DNA of 64,000 bases from CAVYXZ01 sp965223835 (GCA_965223835.1 CBDCXQ010000001.1:4588001-4652000); one strand, 5' to 3'; shown: positions 1 through 9,220, counted from the stretch's first letter. The notes: a model not told the origin generated them from the sequence alone. Numbers and translations: made by a program.

Positions 1-1542
1 ATTCTGCAATCTATCAGTCGACCAGCGAAAAAACTTCACGTAGGCATCATACAACTTCGTATTCAGTGTTGCTTTTGAATCTTTGGCGTAGGTCTCGCTC
101 ACCCGCTTGTCAACAACCTCATATTTGCGATTCTTGTTGTTGTCGTTCTCATTGATCTGCCCCACGTTATAGGGCGGGTTGCCGATAATTACGGTGATGG
201 GGGCTTGCTTCTGCCGTTCCACGCGGGCGGTGTTTTCCTCCGTCATGAACGAAAAGCGCATCTGGGTGCCCTCGGCGAGGTCCAGCGTATCGACAAAGCA
301 GATACCCTCGAACGATTCGTATTGCCCGGTCAGGTCATAATATTCATGCTCGATGTTCAGGCTGGCGATGTAGTAGGGCATGAGCATGACTTCGTTGGCG
401 AACAACTGCTCGCGGTAAAAACGCTCGAAATGGCGCGGGTTACTGATGTAGGCGCAGCGCAGCAGGTTGACGACGAAATTGCCGGTCCCGGTGGCGGGGT
501 CAATGATGTAGACGTCGTCATCACCCAGCTTTTTGCCGAACTCGTCCGCCAGCACTTCTTCCACCGCCGCACACATAAAATCGACGATCTCCTGCGGCGT
601 GTAGACGATGCCATGTGTATCGGCAATATCGACGCTGTAGCCCTGGAAGAACTTTTCGTAGACGGTATTGATAAACTGCTGCTTGTCGCTGAAGGTCGCC
701 AGCCGGTCCGCCGCGTTTTCGATGGCGGTGTAAAAACGGTCCAATGCTCCGAGGAATTCCTGCCGGTTGAAGAAACGTCCAGTCAGCGAATCAATCACCT
801 TTTCGACCTCGGCGGCGATCACGTTGCGCCGGGTAAAGGTCTCGACGTTGAACACCTTGCGGATGATGCGCTCGGTGAGCATGTGCTGAATGAGCATTTC
901 GTCGACGGCTGCCGGGCTGATGTTGGGGTTCAGCGCCGTGCGACACAGCTCGATAAAGTCGGCAAACGCGGTCTGAAAGGGCTTATTGTCCGTGTGGGCG
1001 CTGTCGATCTTGGCTTTCAGGTTCTGCGCAATGTGCGGAATCTCCTGCTGGAAATGGTCCACCGCTTGCTCAAAGTTGGTAAACGGTTCGCTCTCGTAGT
1101 TGTAGAAATAGGTCAGCAACCGGGCCAGTTGGTCGCGGTCCTGCACGTCCGTCCGCATAACCTCGTGGCTATCTTGAAACAACACGGCGGTCTGCGTGTC
1201 CTCGAAGATGATGTTGGTAAACGGGTAGTCCTTCTGGCGCTTTTTGCCGATCTCCACATCTAGATCATCGTCCGTGTCTTTGGCCTCCCAATAGCCGTGC
1301 GGCAAACGCCACTGATCGCGCAACGTACCATCCAGTCGGATACTCCGCTGGTTACGTTTGGATTTCTCGCTCAATTCTTCCACGAGAACCCATTTGCGCG
1401 CCTTCGCCGTGTCTTTGAGCAGTTCGCCAAAAGCCCGCCGCACCCCGCCCTCGTGGCTCACCTGCTGCTTTTCCAGGCTTTTCAACGTCGCGTAATAAGC
1501 GTCAATCGCTGGATTGTTCGGTTTAATCGTTACGGTGGGCAT
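1..1542 (-). CDS. Type ISP-like restriction/N6-adenine methylase, C-terminus cut by window edge
   Basis: The minus-strand frame is open from ATG at 1542 to the left edge, giving 514 residues with no stop. It shows the two hallmarks of N6-adenine DNA methyltransferases: the S-adenosylmethionine motif DPATGTGNF near residue 330 and the catalytic motif GNPPYN near residue 455. A helical N-terminal region of about 300 residues precedes the methylase. This order, and the sequence after the NPPY motif, resembles single-chain type ISP or IIG enzymes, in which methylation, target recognition and cleavage share one polypeptide. The target-recognition part would lie beyond the window. The nuclease or helicase domain is not visible, so activity as a restriction enzyme is inferred. 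No partner modification gene is seen downstream of 1542. Methylase domain is confident; the subtype is less so. Confidence 0.85.
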   Translation of the reverse strand, partial: MPTVTIKPNNPAIDAYYATLKSLEKQQVSHEGGVRRAFGELLKDTAKARKWVLVEELSEKSKRNQRSIRLDGTLRDQWRLPHGYWEAKDTDDDLDVEIGKKRQKDYPFTNIIFEDTQTAVLFQDSHEVMRTDVQDRDQLARLLTYFYNYESEPFTNFEQAVDHFQQEIPHIAQNLKAKIDSAHTDNKPFQTAFADFIELCRTALNPNISPAAVDEMLIQHMLTERIIRKVFNVETFTRRNVIAAEVEKVIDSLTGRFFNRQEFLGALDRFYTAIENAADRLATFSDKQQFINTVYEKFFQGYSVDIADTHGIVYTPQEIVDFMCAAVEEVLADEFGKKLGDDDVYIIDPATGTGNFVVNLLRCAYISNPRHFERFYREQLFANEVMLMPYYIASLNIEHEYYDLTGQYESFEGICFVDTLDLAEGTQMRFSFMTEENTARVERQKQAPITVIIGNPPYNVGQINENDNNKNRKYEVVDKRVSETYAKDSKATLNTKLYDAYVKFFRWSTDRLQN

Positions 1543-1605
1543 GTCAGTTTTCCAAACGCTTATAGGTCTGCCTATTATACATTTCTTAGTGAGGATGGGG
1601 AAATG

Positions 1606-1691
1606 CTCACCCCCTCCGTCAGCCTGCGGCTGCCACCTCCCCCATACCACAGGCACGCTTCGCAGACGCATTGGGGGAGGTCGGGTGGGGG
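1606..1691. repeat. Dispersed palindromic repeat, CCTCCCCC/GGGGGAGG type
   Basis: The segment carries ACCCCCTCCGTC, then CCACCTCCCCC, and later CATTGGGGGAGG with GGTGGGGG at its end, so it can fold into a hairpin. A relative with the same words in inverted orientation lies at 55627-55690. It lies between genes and shows no coding potential. Confidence 0.65.
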
Positions 1692-1939
1692 TCAGGGCGA
1701 CAACCCACTTACAAATTTATTAAGCTGCTAAAGTTGCATAATGGCACAGCATATTCGTAATTTTATCTGTTTCTCGACTGCTTTCAGAACCAGGCAAGGA
1801 GGGGTGAGGTAAGCTGACTGGCGACTCAAGCCTGGTTAAACCCCCGATAATTTGGGGTTGGCGGTGGCGAGGCGGGTAATTAGACTCGCTGCGTGGGCCG
1901 AACATTGTGTTTGCGTTGCGTTAACATTGCTTAAAAATG

Positions 1940-1969
1940 TTGTCAAGGCCGGTTCTCTAATGATACAAT
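1940..1969 (+). promoter_or_regulatory. Predicted sigma-70 promoter for the GNAT-like/R3H/tmk operon
   Basis: TTGTCA at 1940-1945 and TACAAT at 1964-1969 are separated by 18 bp. They lie about 125 bp upstream of the start at 2095, pointing toward it. Confidence 0.55.
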
Positions 1970-2094
1970 GAAGGTTAATGACAAGACGACGCAACCACCC
2001 GCCCCACATGATTCCCAACCGGATCAAGCTGGCCTGTAACCATCTCATTGCGGGATGGGTTGTGGCGTTAGAGCAGCATTGAGGAAACAAGCGC

Positions 2095-3093
2095 ATGAGT
2101 AATCGTGTGAATGGCACGCGCAGTGTCAATATCGTCGATATACCGCTGGTAAACCGCCTGTTTGACGATGCGGTGATGCTGGATACTGATCTGGCCTATA
2201 CCGGCAATGTCGATTTGAGCAGTGCATCCTTAATTTCGAATATACTCCTGCCCCAGCGCAGCAGCTATACGTTCCTGGCGCGGGCGAATGAACAACCGGT
2301 TGTCGGTCAATTTCGGCTGCGCCACGAGCCACATCAAGCGCGTATCGTGTACATAGCACCGGGCCTGGATGAGGGGCACGATAACAGTGCCTGGCTGCAT
2401 GTCCTGGACGCGATGACGGCGGAAGCCGGACGGCGAGGTGCCCATATGCTCACGGCGGAGGTCGATGAACATTTGCCGCTGTTTGAGACCATGCGAATTG
2501 CCGGTTTTTCCATTTATGCTCGGCAGGAGCTGTGGCAACGCGGGCCGGGTGAATTGCCGCAACTGGCAGTCGACAGCGTGGAACTCACGCATGAAACACC
2601 AGCAGACGCGCATGGCATTCAGTTGTTGTACTGCAACATCGTACCGCGTCTGGTCCAGCAGGTCGCCGCGCCGCCCAGCCGCAGTCATGGGCTGGTATAT
2701 CGCAAGAATGAGCGCGTAGAAGGTTATGTCGCAATCTCCGAAGGTCGCGCCGGTATCTACCTGATGCCCTACCTGCACCCCGATGTTTTCAGCGAAGCCC
2801 CGGCGATTCTGATGGCGGCGATTCAGCAAGCCAACCGGTCCTATGAGCGCATACCGGTGTATGTAGCGGTGCGTCGTTATCAGGACTGGCTCGAAGATGC
2901 GCTGGTTGATCTGGGCTTTGAACCCTGGACCCGGCAGGCCGTGATGGTCCGGCATATTGCGGCGGGTGTGCGGCAAGCCAGCTTTGCGCCGTTGCCCAAA
3001 GCACTGGAAGCCGTGCCCTCACCCATCAAACCGCCAACCGCCAGCCGTGAAGGCGCGGCCAAAAAATACGTTGAAAATTACAACGAGGAGTAA
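2095..3093 (+). CDS. GNAT-like protein of unknown substrate
   Basis: This encodes 332 residues from ATG 2095, preceded by GAGGAA about ten bases upstream. Residues about 55-150 look like a GNAT acetyltransferase fold, with beta-strand segments, an Asp/His/Ala-rich helix and a conserved-looking EAGRRGAHMLTAEVDE stretch. A second, similar half from about residue 165 to 295 suggests a tandem GNAT arrangement. I could not see a clear acetyl-CoA loop of the R/Q-x-x-G-x-G/A type, so catalysis is uncertain. It begins a plus-strand run with the R3H-ATPase 12 bp downstream and tmk after that, suggesting co-transcription. The substrate is unknown. Confidence 0.7.
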   Translation: MSNRVNGTRSVNIVDIPLVNRLFDDAVMLDTDLAYTGNVDLSSASLISNILLPQRSSYTFLARANEQPVVGQFRLRHEPHQARIVYIAPGLDEGHDNSAWLHVLDAMTAEAGRRGAHMLTAEVDEHLPLFETMRIAGFSIYARQELWQRGPGELPQLAVDSVELTHETPADAHGIQLLYCNIVPRLVQQVAAPPSRSHGLVYRKNERVEGYVAISEGRAGIYLMPYLHPDVFSEAPAILMAAIQQANRSYERIPVYVAVRRYQDWLEDALVDLGFEPWTRQAVMVRHIAAGVRQASFAPLPKALEAVPSPIKPPTASREGAAKKYVENYNEE

Positions 3094-3105
3094 ACAACGC
3101 TGAGA

Positions 3106-4707
3106 ATGGAACGGCGCATTACAGACGATCTCGATAAACTCTGTCAGGTACTGCCTGATGAACTGAATCGGGCACTGGATAACTTGGGACAAACCGATAA
3201 CCTTATCGAAATTGTGTTGGACCTCGGGCGGGTGCCAACCGCGCGTTATACCGATGGCGAAGTAATCCTGCTCGACCGCGAAGTCACCCGCGAAGACATC
3301 GACACGGTTGACCACAATATTGGCGATTTTGATGCGGATAATCGCGCCGGGATGGAGCGCACGCTGCATCGCATTTCGGCCATTCGCAACCGTAAAGGCA
3401 CGATTGTTGGGTTAACCTGCCGCGTTGGCCGGGCCGTCTATGGCACCATCGACATCATTCAGGATCTGATCGAATCAGGTCAGAGTGTCTTGTTGTTGGG
3501 TCCGCCGGGTGTCGGCAAAACGACCATGCTGCGGGAGGCCGCGCGGGTGTTGGCTGAGAACAAACGGGTGGTAATTGTGGATACCTCCAATGAAATTGGT
3601 GGGGATGGTGATGTGCCCCACCCGGCAGTCGGTCATGCCCGGCGGATGCAGGTTTCACGCCCGGAGCGGCAACATGAAGTGATGATCGAAGCGGTGGAGA
3701 ATCATAACCCGGAAGTCATCGTCATTGACGAAATTGGCCGCGAACTGGAAGCGATGGCCGCCCGCACGATTGCCGAACGTGGCGTCCAATTGATCGGTAC
3801 GGCGCATGGTAATGCCCTGGATAACCTGATGCTCAACCCGACCCTCTCGGATCTGGTCGGGGGTATCGAATCCGTAACCTTGTCTGACGACGAAGCACGG
3901 CGTCGGGGTACGCAAAAAACGGTATTGGAACGACGTGCTCCGCCAACCTTTGATGTTCTGATTGAGATTCAGACGCGTAATCGGCTCATCGTCCATGAAG
4001 ATGTCTCAGCCGCCGTTGACGGTATCCTGCGCGGCAATCCGATGCCGGTTGAAAATCGTCAGCGCAACGAACATGGTGAGATCGAAGTCGAATCCATGCA
4101 GCCCGAAACCAGTATCATTGCGGAACAGCAGCGGGCCAACAACCGTCGGAGTAATACCCGGCAACAACGGCGTGGCAATCGCAACGGCGACAGTGGTGCC
4201 TTAGTGCCCGGCAATGGCAATGGCGGCAAGCAAGAGATCCGCGTGTATGCCTATGGTGTGGCGCGTAATCGGCTCCAACAGGCCGGACGGCGCTTGCATT
4301 TGCCCATCGCCCTGACGGATGATTTCGGGCAGGCGGACGCAATCGTTACGTTGAAGAACTACTACCGACGGCGACCCAAATTGATTGTCGACGCCGAACG
4401 CCGGGGCACGCCGATCTATGTGTTGCGGGCAAACACCGTTACCCAGATGGAAAATTTCCTTGCCGAGGTGTTCCAACTGGACAATGACGTATCGTATGAT
4501 TCGTTTGGCACGGCGATGGAAGAAACCGAGCAGGCGATCCTGCGCGTCTTATCCGGCGAAAATGCGGTTGATCTGGCCCCACAGTCATCGGATGTCCGGC
4601 GGCGGCAACATGCCATGATCTCCCGCGCCCAGTTGACATCACGCAGCTTCGGTCGCGAACCGCAGCGACATGTGCGCATTCTTCGTGAGGACGGCGAGGA
4701 ACTCTAA
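3106..4707 (+). CDS. R3H-domain AAA ATPase (Ycf45/SpoIIIAA-like)
   Basis: This 533-residue protein has a P-loop ATPase core with Walker A GPPGVGKTT near residue 130 and Walker B VIVIDEIG near 205, followed by a conserved GTAHGN stretch. These are features of the SpoIIIAA/Ycf45 group of ring ATPases. A low-complexity Asn/Arg/Gly linker near residues 340-370 leads to a second alpha/beta domain. The C-terminus contains an Arg-x3-His pattern (RRRQH) within a helical segment, matching the R3H single-stranded nucleic-acid-binding domain. It starts 12 bp after the GNAT-like gene and ends 3 bp before tmk, so translational coupling is likely. The family is widespread in Chloroflexota, cyanobacteria and plastids, but its cellular role is not well defined; RNA or ssDNA handling is an inference. 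Confidence 0.85.
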   Translation: MERRITDDLDKLCQVLPDELNRALDNLGQTDNLIEIVLDLGRVPTARYTDGEVILLDREVTREDIDTVDHNIGDFDADNRAGMERTLHRISAIRNRKGTIVGLTCRVGRAVYGTIDIIQDLIESGQSVLLLGPPGVGKTTMLREAARVLAENKRVVIVDTSNEIGGDGDVPHPAVGHARRMQVSRPERQHEVMIEAVENHNPEVIVIDEIGRELEAMAARTIAERGVQLIGTAHGNALDNLMLNPTLSDLVGGIESVTLSDDEARRRGTQKTVLERRAPPTFDVLIEIQTRNRLIVHEDVSAAVDGILRGNPMPVENRQRNEHGEIEVESMQPETSIIAEQQRANNRRSNTRQQRRGNRNGDSGALVPGNGNGGKQEIRVYAYGVARNRLQQAGRRLHLPIALTDDFGQADAIVTLKNYYRRRPKLIVDAERRGTPIYVLRANTVTQMENFLAEVFQLDNDVSYDSFGTAMEETEQAILRVLSGENAVDLAPQSSDVRRRQHAMISRAQLTSRSFGREPQRHVRILREDGEEL

Positions 4708-4710
4708 TCC

Positions 4711-5352
4711 ATGTTTATCACCTTTGAGGGCCTGGATGGCAGCGGCAAAACCACCCAGGTCCGTTTGCTGGCGGATTACTTACGGGCCAAAGGTTATGAT
4801 GTCCTGCTGACTCGTGAACCCGGTGGCACTGCCATTGGCGATCAGATTCGTGAGGTGTTACACAGCCTGGAAAATACGGCGATGCATCCGGCAACCGAAT
4901 TGTTGCTGTACAATGCATCCCGCGCCCAATTGATCGCTGAGGTCCTGCGACCCCACCTGGAACATGGTGGCTTGATTATTTGTGACCGTTTTTATGATTC
5001 AACGCTGGCTTACCAGGGATATGGTCATCAACTTGACCTGAACCGGCTGCACGCGATTATCGAGTTTGCAACCGGTGGCCTGCGCCCCAACCTGACGATT
5101 TTCCTCGATATTACCCCGGAAGATGGCTTGAAACGCCGCAAGCAAGCCTCGTTGTTCGGCGCGGAGTGGAACCGCCTGGATGACATGGAACTGGCCTTTC
5201 ACCGCCGGGTCTATGCAGGCTATCAGGCGCTCATCAAAGCTGAACCAGACCGCTGGTTGCGGCTGGATGCCCAGGCTGAGATCAACAACCTGCAAACCCA
5301 GATTCGCCAGGCACTGGAAACACGGCTGACGCCAGTACCATATTCTAAATAG
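4711..5352 (+). CDS. tmk: Thymidylate kinase
   Basis: This cytoplasmic enzyme phosphorylates dTMP to dTDP with ATP in the dTTP pathway. The 213 residues match the normal family length. Visible motifs are the P-loop GLDGSGKTT at residues 7-15, TREPGGT near 36, and the DRF motif (ICDRFYDSTLAYQG) near 90. A short lid follows with KRRKQ near 150. It is the third gene of the operon and starts three bases after the R3H-ATPase stop codon. Confidence 0.96.
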   Translation: MFITFEGLDGSGKTTQVRLLADYLRAKGYDVLLTREPGGTAIGDQIREVLHSLENTAMHPATELLLYNASRAQLIAEVLRPHLEHGGLIICDRFYDSTLAYQGYGHQLDLNRLHAIIEFATGGLRPNLTIFLDITPEDGLKRRKQASLFGAEWNRLDDMELAFHRRVYAGYQALIKAEPDRWLRLDAQAEINNLQTQIRQALETRLTPVPYSK

Positions 5353-5451
5353 TTGATAATTTTGTAGCGTGCGACCGTTCAATATTTAGTACGAAAACCA
5401 ACTCATCTGCCAATCATCGAACAGTCACGTGTCATGTTCAAAATAGCACTA

Positions 5452-6423
5452 TCACGACATCTCGGATTCACCGAGGTCGATTCTCAGCAGGGCGGGACCC
5501 ACGCCACCGGGCGGTGCAACGGCGACCGAGAAATTCACAGCATATATTGACTGATGGCCGTCGTCATCAACACTGAAAACCACACTCGCGGGCGCATCCA
5601 ATCCATCTTCCCCACCAGTCGCCAATGTCTCAACCATTCCATCGGCATGAACCAGAAGTACGGCGTTAATCGTCGGTGCTGCGACGATGACATTACCGTC
5701 GGCATCCAGCGCAATGCCATCAACGTGATTACCTTCTGGCAATTCAGCCCACACAGTCGCTTCACCGGCTGATCCATCCTCCATGATGGGTATCGTCACA
5801 ATCGAAGATGTTTCGAGAACGCCCACATAAACAGTGTCATCATGAATATCAATGCCATTAGCACCGATCGGAATCCCAAAACCAATACTTTCATTTCCCT
5901 CTAGCAACAAATCCTGAACCCAAACGTCAACAGCACCGTCTTCGGTGATGCGCCACACCGCCCCCATAACTGAGTCGGTAACGTATACATTCCCGGCCTC
6001 GTCAAATGCGATGGCATTTGGCAGGAGGATGGCTTCGGTGCCAGCTACTTGCTCACCTGCGCCGGTCATCCCATCAAAACGCCATAGGCCGTTGGCTTCG
6101 GCATTGGTCGACACGACCGCGCCAAAAACATCACCGGATTCACTCACAGCCAGGCCCAACAAGCCAATGTCATCTTCCACAAGACCTTCGACTGCGCCAA
6201 AAGGTTCAGCAGAATCTGTGCCCGCCTCTACCTTGACGATTTCGCCCAACGGCGACAGGCTGACAAAAATGTTGCCATCAGCGTCAAGGGCCACGCCTTC
6301 GGTCAATTCACCTGCTTCGATGTTGAATGGTATCAGGGTATGAACATGCTCGGAGCCGAAAACAGGGATAACAGCCAATCCGCTCACCAGAAAAACCGAA
6401 ATAATCATTATCCAATATTTCAC
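5452..6423 (-). CDS. Secreted SMP-30/NHL-type beta-propeller protein
   Basis: I choose GTG at 6423 because AGGAGA lies seven bases upstream; a longer frame to 6513 adds an implausible N-terminus. The product is about 323 residues. It begins with a signal peptide (VKYWIMIISVFLVSGLAV). The rest is built from repeats of the form ALDADGNIFV, AVSESGDVFG, AFDEAGNVYVTD and ALDADGNVIV, which are blades of a six-bladed propeller as in gluconolactonase/SMP-30 and NHL proteins. These folds bind calcium and hydrolyse lactones, or act as binding scaffolds; the catalytic set cannot be confirmed by eye. It is exported and possibly extracellular. It is monocistronic as far as visible. Confidence 0.78.
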   Translation of the reverse strand: MKYWIMIISVFLVSGLAVIPVFGSEHVHTLIPFNIEAGELTEGVALDADGNIFVSLSPLGEIVKVEAGTDSAEPFGAVEGLVEDDIGLLGLAVSESGDVFGAVVSTNAEANGLWRFDGMTGAGEQVAGTEAILLPNAIAFDEAGNVYVTDSVMGAVWRITEDGAVDVWVQDLLLEGNESIGFGIPIGANGIDIHDDTVYVGVLETSSIVTIPIMEDGSAGEATVWAELPEGNHVDGIALDADGNVIVAAPTINAVLLVHADGMVETLATGGEDGLDAPASVVFSVDDDGHQSIYAVNFSVAVAPPGGVGPALLRIDLGESEMS

Positions 6424-6566
6424 TTTATCATCTCCTAATTTTTTATATTGCGAAACATTGTAACCTATAAATGTAAAAAATGCTTTCGAAATATTGAATA
6501 GACAACACCACATTTATCGGTGGCGCATCCCGATCATCATGATTAACATGTGATAGTGCTCAATAG

Positions 6567-8264
6567 CTATGGCGTTGTCGCCTCGACAGTGAGAGTGAGA
6601 CTGGCCTGCTGGGTAGCATCTGGCGTGGGTGAGGGCGTTGGTGTCGGTGTGGGCGGCAGCAAAAAGCTCGGCACGATGTTCAGATTTTCCTCGGCCTGAA
6701 TGACGATCAACGGCGGCCCACCAATGGCGGAGTTATCGCCAAACTGCAAATCGGGGTAATGGTCGGGCTGGGCGGCTTCCAAGCGGAGTTGATAGACACG
6801 ATTTTCAGCGCGAATCAATTGGCGGCTGGTCAGTGTATAAAGCGTTGCAGTGTCGCTGGTTGCGGGGAGTTCAAACATCATCTGTTCGAATGTCCGATTC
6901 CAGATGACATAGACGCGCTCACTGGTCGCCGGACGCTCGAAGGCGATCACCTGGACACGATTATTCGACAGGCGCTGGCGGCGCGGTTTTTCGAAGGGTT
7001 CCGCGCCAAACACTTCGGCCATCAGGTCAAAAGCGGCGGCGGCGGGCCGGGCGGTGCCGGGTTCAGGATGTTGGGCGAAGCAAATCGAACTGTTCTCATT
7101 GCGGTACAGGCCAAAGGCATCGCCAAAACAGGGACCATTGCCCGTACATAACTCGCCCGTGTGAAATTCGAAATCAGTCCCAGCCGGTTGATCGCCACAG
7201 TCGTCGAATAACTGGTGAAAGAACACCACATCCGCGCCTTCGGACCACGCATAAGCACTGCTCTGAATGAAAAAGCTGGCCTGTTGGTCAGCCGTGACGC
7301 GCTGAAATAACAGTTCCGGGTCATCTTCGGCCCACAGCGGCCCCGGATAATCATCCCACACGCGGACTCCGCTCTCATTCAGCCAGATCGGACGGCGCAA
7401 ATTGTAGGCGCTGAGCGATTGACGCGCGACGGTCGTCAGCCAGCCGCTGCGCCAGGGATAGCCATAATTGTGAACCGCGACTTGATCCATGTACCAGTTA
7501 TAATCTTCGCGCAACGGGTCGTTCTCGAAGACCGCCAGCACCCGCGCCAGCCAGTTATCTTCACCCGAATACAGCAGGCCGCCGAACATCACGATTGCAT
7601 CGGGGTCGGCTTGCTTGGCGACGATGTAGGCGACCTTAAGCAGCCGGGCATAATCGTTAATGCTGCCCTGCCAGAAAGTTTCCAGATCCGGTTCGTTCCA
7701 GACTTCCCACACTCGAATCCCCTGTTCTGGCGACCAATCCAATTCCTGGGCGAGGGTGCCGCCGGGACGATATCGGGCGACTGCGGTCAGGACAAAATTA
7801 GCCCAAAAATTATCGGGATTCAGCGCCTTGTCCGGCTCCGGGAAGTCAGAACCATCGGCAAAAATCGGCTCCTGCAAACCGACAATGCTGCCATCTTCTG
7901 CCTGCGCGAATTGCGGACGCCCCAGCAGAATCGCATTGATTTGCAACCCATTCGCCAGATCAGACTGCACCAGACGATCATAATTCGCCCAGGCCCATTC
8001 ACCTGGCTCGGCTTCGATGCGATCCCAATACAACGGCCAGCGGTTCCAGCCCGCACCCAGTTCCAGCGCCCTGGCATAACGTTCGGGGCTGGTCGGCTCT
8101 TCGGCTAAACTGATGTGGGTAATGCCCAGGCGCTGCGCATAGCGATAAGTCGGGTGGGTGTCGGCAACGGGCCGGGCCGGCGGATTATCTTGCGTTTGAC
8201 TGGGGAAAATGAAGACGGCAACCAGCAATAACACCAGCGCACCGGCAAAAGTCTGTCGGCTCAA
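6567..8264 (-). CDS. Secreted glycoside hydrolase-like TIM-barrel protein
   Basis: The start is TTG 8264 with GAGG seven bases upstream. The 565-residue product has an N-terminal signal peptide (residues about 5-24) and then a (beta/alpha)8 barrel. VWEVWNEPD at residues 185-193 places the acid/base Glu at 191, and IWLNESG at 293-299 places a likely nucleophile Glu at 297. This spacing is typical of clan GH-A enzymes such as families 39 and 5, acting on beta-glycosides. After a beta-rich domain the C-terminus holds a Thr/Pro linker (PPTPTPTPSPTPD) and a short tail, so surface retention is possible. Substrate is not determined; it might be a non-catalytic relative. Confidence 0.8.
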   Translation of the reverse strand: MSRQTFAGALVLLLVAVFIFPSQTQDNPPARPVADTHPTYRYAQRLGITHISLAEEPTSPERYARALELGAGWNRWPLYWDRIEAEPGEWAWANYDRLVQSDLANGLQINAILLGRPQFAQAEDGSIVGLQEPIFADGSDFPEPDKALNPDNFWANFVLTAVARYRPGGTLAQELDWSPEQGIRVWEVWNEPDLETFWQGSINDYARLLKVAYIVAKQADPDAIVMFGGLLYSGEDNWLARVLAVFENDPLREDYNWYMDQVAVHNYGYPWRSGWLTTVARQSLSAYNLRRPIWLNESGVRVWDDYPGPLWAEDDPELLFQRVTADQQASFFIQSSAYAWSEGADVVFFHQLFDDCGDQPAGTDFEFHTGELCTGNGPCFGDAFGLYRNENSSICFAQHPEPGTARPAAAAFDLMAEVFGAEPFEKPRRQRLSNNRVQVIAFERPATSERVYVIWNRTFEQMMFELPATSDTATLYTLTSRQLIRAENRVYQLRLEAAQPDHYPDLQFGDNSAIGGPPLIVIQAEENLNIVPSFLLPPTPTPTPSPTPDATQQASLTLTVEATTP

Positions 8265-8314
8265 CGGTAAACCTCAATGTCAGACGTAAACACTATGCAA
8301 GTAGTCAAAAGTCT

Positions 8315-8398
8315 TTGGCTCATCTGTTGAAAGTGTGAAAATAGTAGAACTTCTCTCTCGAAAATGTCCTTAATTCACACTTTTCGGATAAGAGCCAA
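8315..8398 (+). mobile_element. 84-bp MITE, copy 1
   Basis: The element begins TTGGCTC and ends GAGCCAA, with imperfect terminal inverted repeats of about 25 bp that include GTGTGAA/TTCACAC. It is flanked by the direct repeat GTCT at 8311-8314 and 8399-8402. A second copy, inverted and apparently identical, lies at 30750-30833. No transposase is encoded, so it would need a partner in trans. It sits inside an AGTC-rich dispersed repeat. Confidence 0.85.
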
Positions 8399-8402
8399 GT
8401 CT

Positions 8403-8501
8403 TTAGTCAATAGTCACAAAACAGAAAACTGTGCCCAGCGAACGGAACTCACAACTCGTATGGTCCCGACTATTGACCGGAGACTAACGACCAATGACTT
8501 A
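8403..8501 (+). repeat. AGTC-type dispersed repeat, copy 1
   Basis: The sequence runs from AGTCAATAGTCAC through GGTCCCGACTATTGAC to GACCAATGACTTA. It closely matches 62888-62991, and an interrupted inverted copy lies at 55515-55793. It does not code. Confidence 0.75.
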
Positions 8502-8540
8502 GAACGTCCCCATTCTAATACAACCCTTCAATTTGAAGCA

Positions 8541-8572
8541 AAAACGCCTCACCGTTGCGGGTGAGGCGCTGA
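8541..8572 (-). terminator. Rho-independent terminator of rpsD
   Basis: Read on the minus strand, GCGCCTCACC and GGTGAGGCG form a strong GC-rich hairpin around CGCAAC, followed by TTTTT. It lies about 22 bp past the rpsD stop. Confidence 0.85.
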
Positions 8573-8593
8573 ATTGGTTATCAAAATGCCGCT

Positions 8594-9220
8594 TTAGGTG
8601 AGGCGCGTATACCACTCCACAATGAGTTGTTCATCAACCGGAATGGGCATTTCTTTGCGTTCCGGCACGCGGGTAAAAATCACGCTGGCGTTATCGCGGT
8701 CCAGCATCAAGTATTCCGGTAGCGCACCGGTTGATTCCAATGCCTCGACGACATGCACATTCTTACGCATTTTTTCGCGCACCGAAATATTATCGCCGAC
8801 ATTCACCGAGTATGTGGGGATATTCAACCTTGAACCGTTAACCTCAATGTGACCGTGACTGACCAACTGGCGGGCAGCCCAGATGGTGGCAGCCAGTCCA
8901 GCCCGATACACCACGTTATCCAGGCGGCGTTCCAGCAAGATCAGCATATTGGTGCCGGTGTTGCCGGGCTGACGGCGGGCCTTCACGAAATACTGCCGCA
9001 TCTGCCGGTCGCGTACATTAAATATAAACGCCAGCTTCTGTTTTTCGTTTAGCTGAATGCCATAGTTACTGCGGCGGCCTGAACGAAACTGGGTATCCTT
9101 GCCGTGTTCACCCGGCGGATAGGGACGTTTTTCCAGAATTTTTGCATACTTTGGGCGCGGCACCAGCACTTCGCCAAAGCGTCGCTGGGCCTTTGCTTTC
9201 GGCCCGTGATAAGATGCCAT
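8594..9220 (-). CDS. rpsD: 30S ribosomal protein S4
   Basis: S4 binds the 5' domain of 16S rRNA early in 30S assembly and in many bacteria represses its own operon. The 208-residue product has the N-terminal S4 domain (KYAKILEKRPYPPGEHG) and the S4 RNA-binding fold near residues 97-160 (RRLDNVVYRAGLA, RQLVSHGHIEVNG). The N-terminal zinc-binding cysteines are absent, so this is the Cys-lacking form. The start ATG 9220 has GGAGG ten bases upstream. It stands alone with its own terminator, instead of next to rpsM, rpsK and rpoA. It may be the only copy, relocated, or a second paralog. Confidence 0.96.
   Translation of the reverse strand: MASYHGPKAKAQRRFGEVLVPRPKYAKILEKRPYPPGEHGKDTQFRSGRRSNYGIQLNEKQKLAFIFNVRDRQMRQYFVKARRQPGNTGTNMLILLERRLDNVVYRAGLAATIWAARQLVSHGHIEVNGSRLNIPTYSVNVGDNISVREKMRKNVHVVEALESTGALPEYLMLDRDNASVIFTRVPERKEMPIPVDEQLIVEWYTRLT

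Larger units (their letters stand above)
1543..2094. other. Intergenic region of 552 bp
   Basis: This gap separates the divergent methylase gene and the GNAT-like gene. It contains a palindromic dispersed repeat (1606-1691), a fragment matching the GGGGTGAGG end of another repeat family near 1801-1811, and a sigma-70-type promoter (1940-1969). No coding sequence is supported in it. Confidence 0.6.
8265..8593. other. Intergenic region of 329 bp rich in repeats
   Basis: The gap between the glycosidase start and the rpsD stop holds an 84-bp MITE, an AGTC-type dispersed repeat and the rpsD terminator. No gene is seen. Confidence 0.7.

Noticed and set aside
205..1263. Plus-strand open frame of 352 codons
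   Set aside because: It lies opposite the methylase coding sequence, whose protein has clear SAM and NPPY motifs; the plus frame has no recognisable domain.
2230..2976. Minus-strand open frame of 248 codons
   Set aside because: It is antisense to the GNAT-like gene and has no motif or ribosome-binding site.
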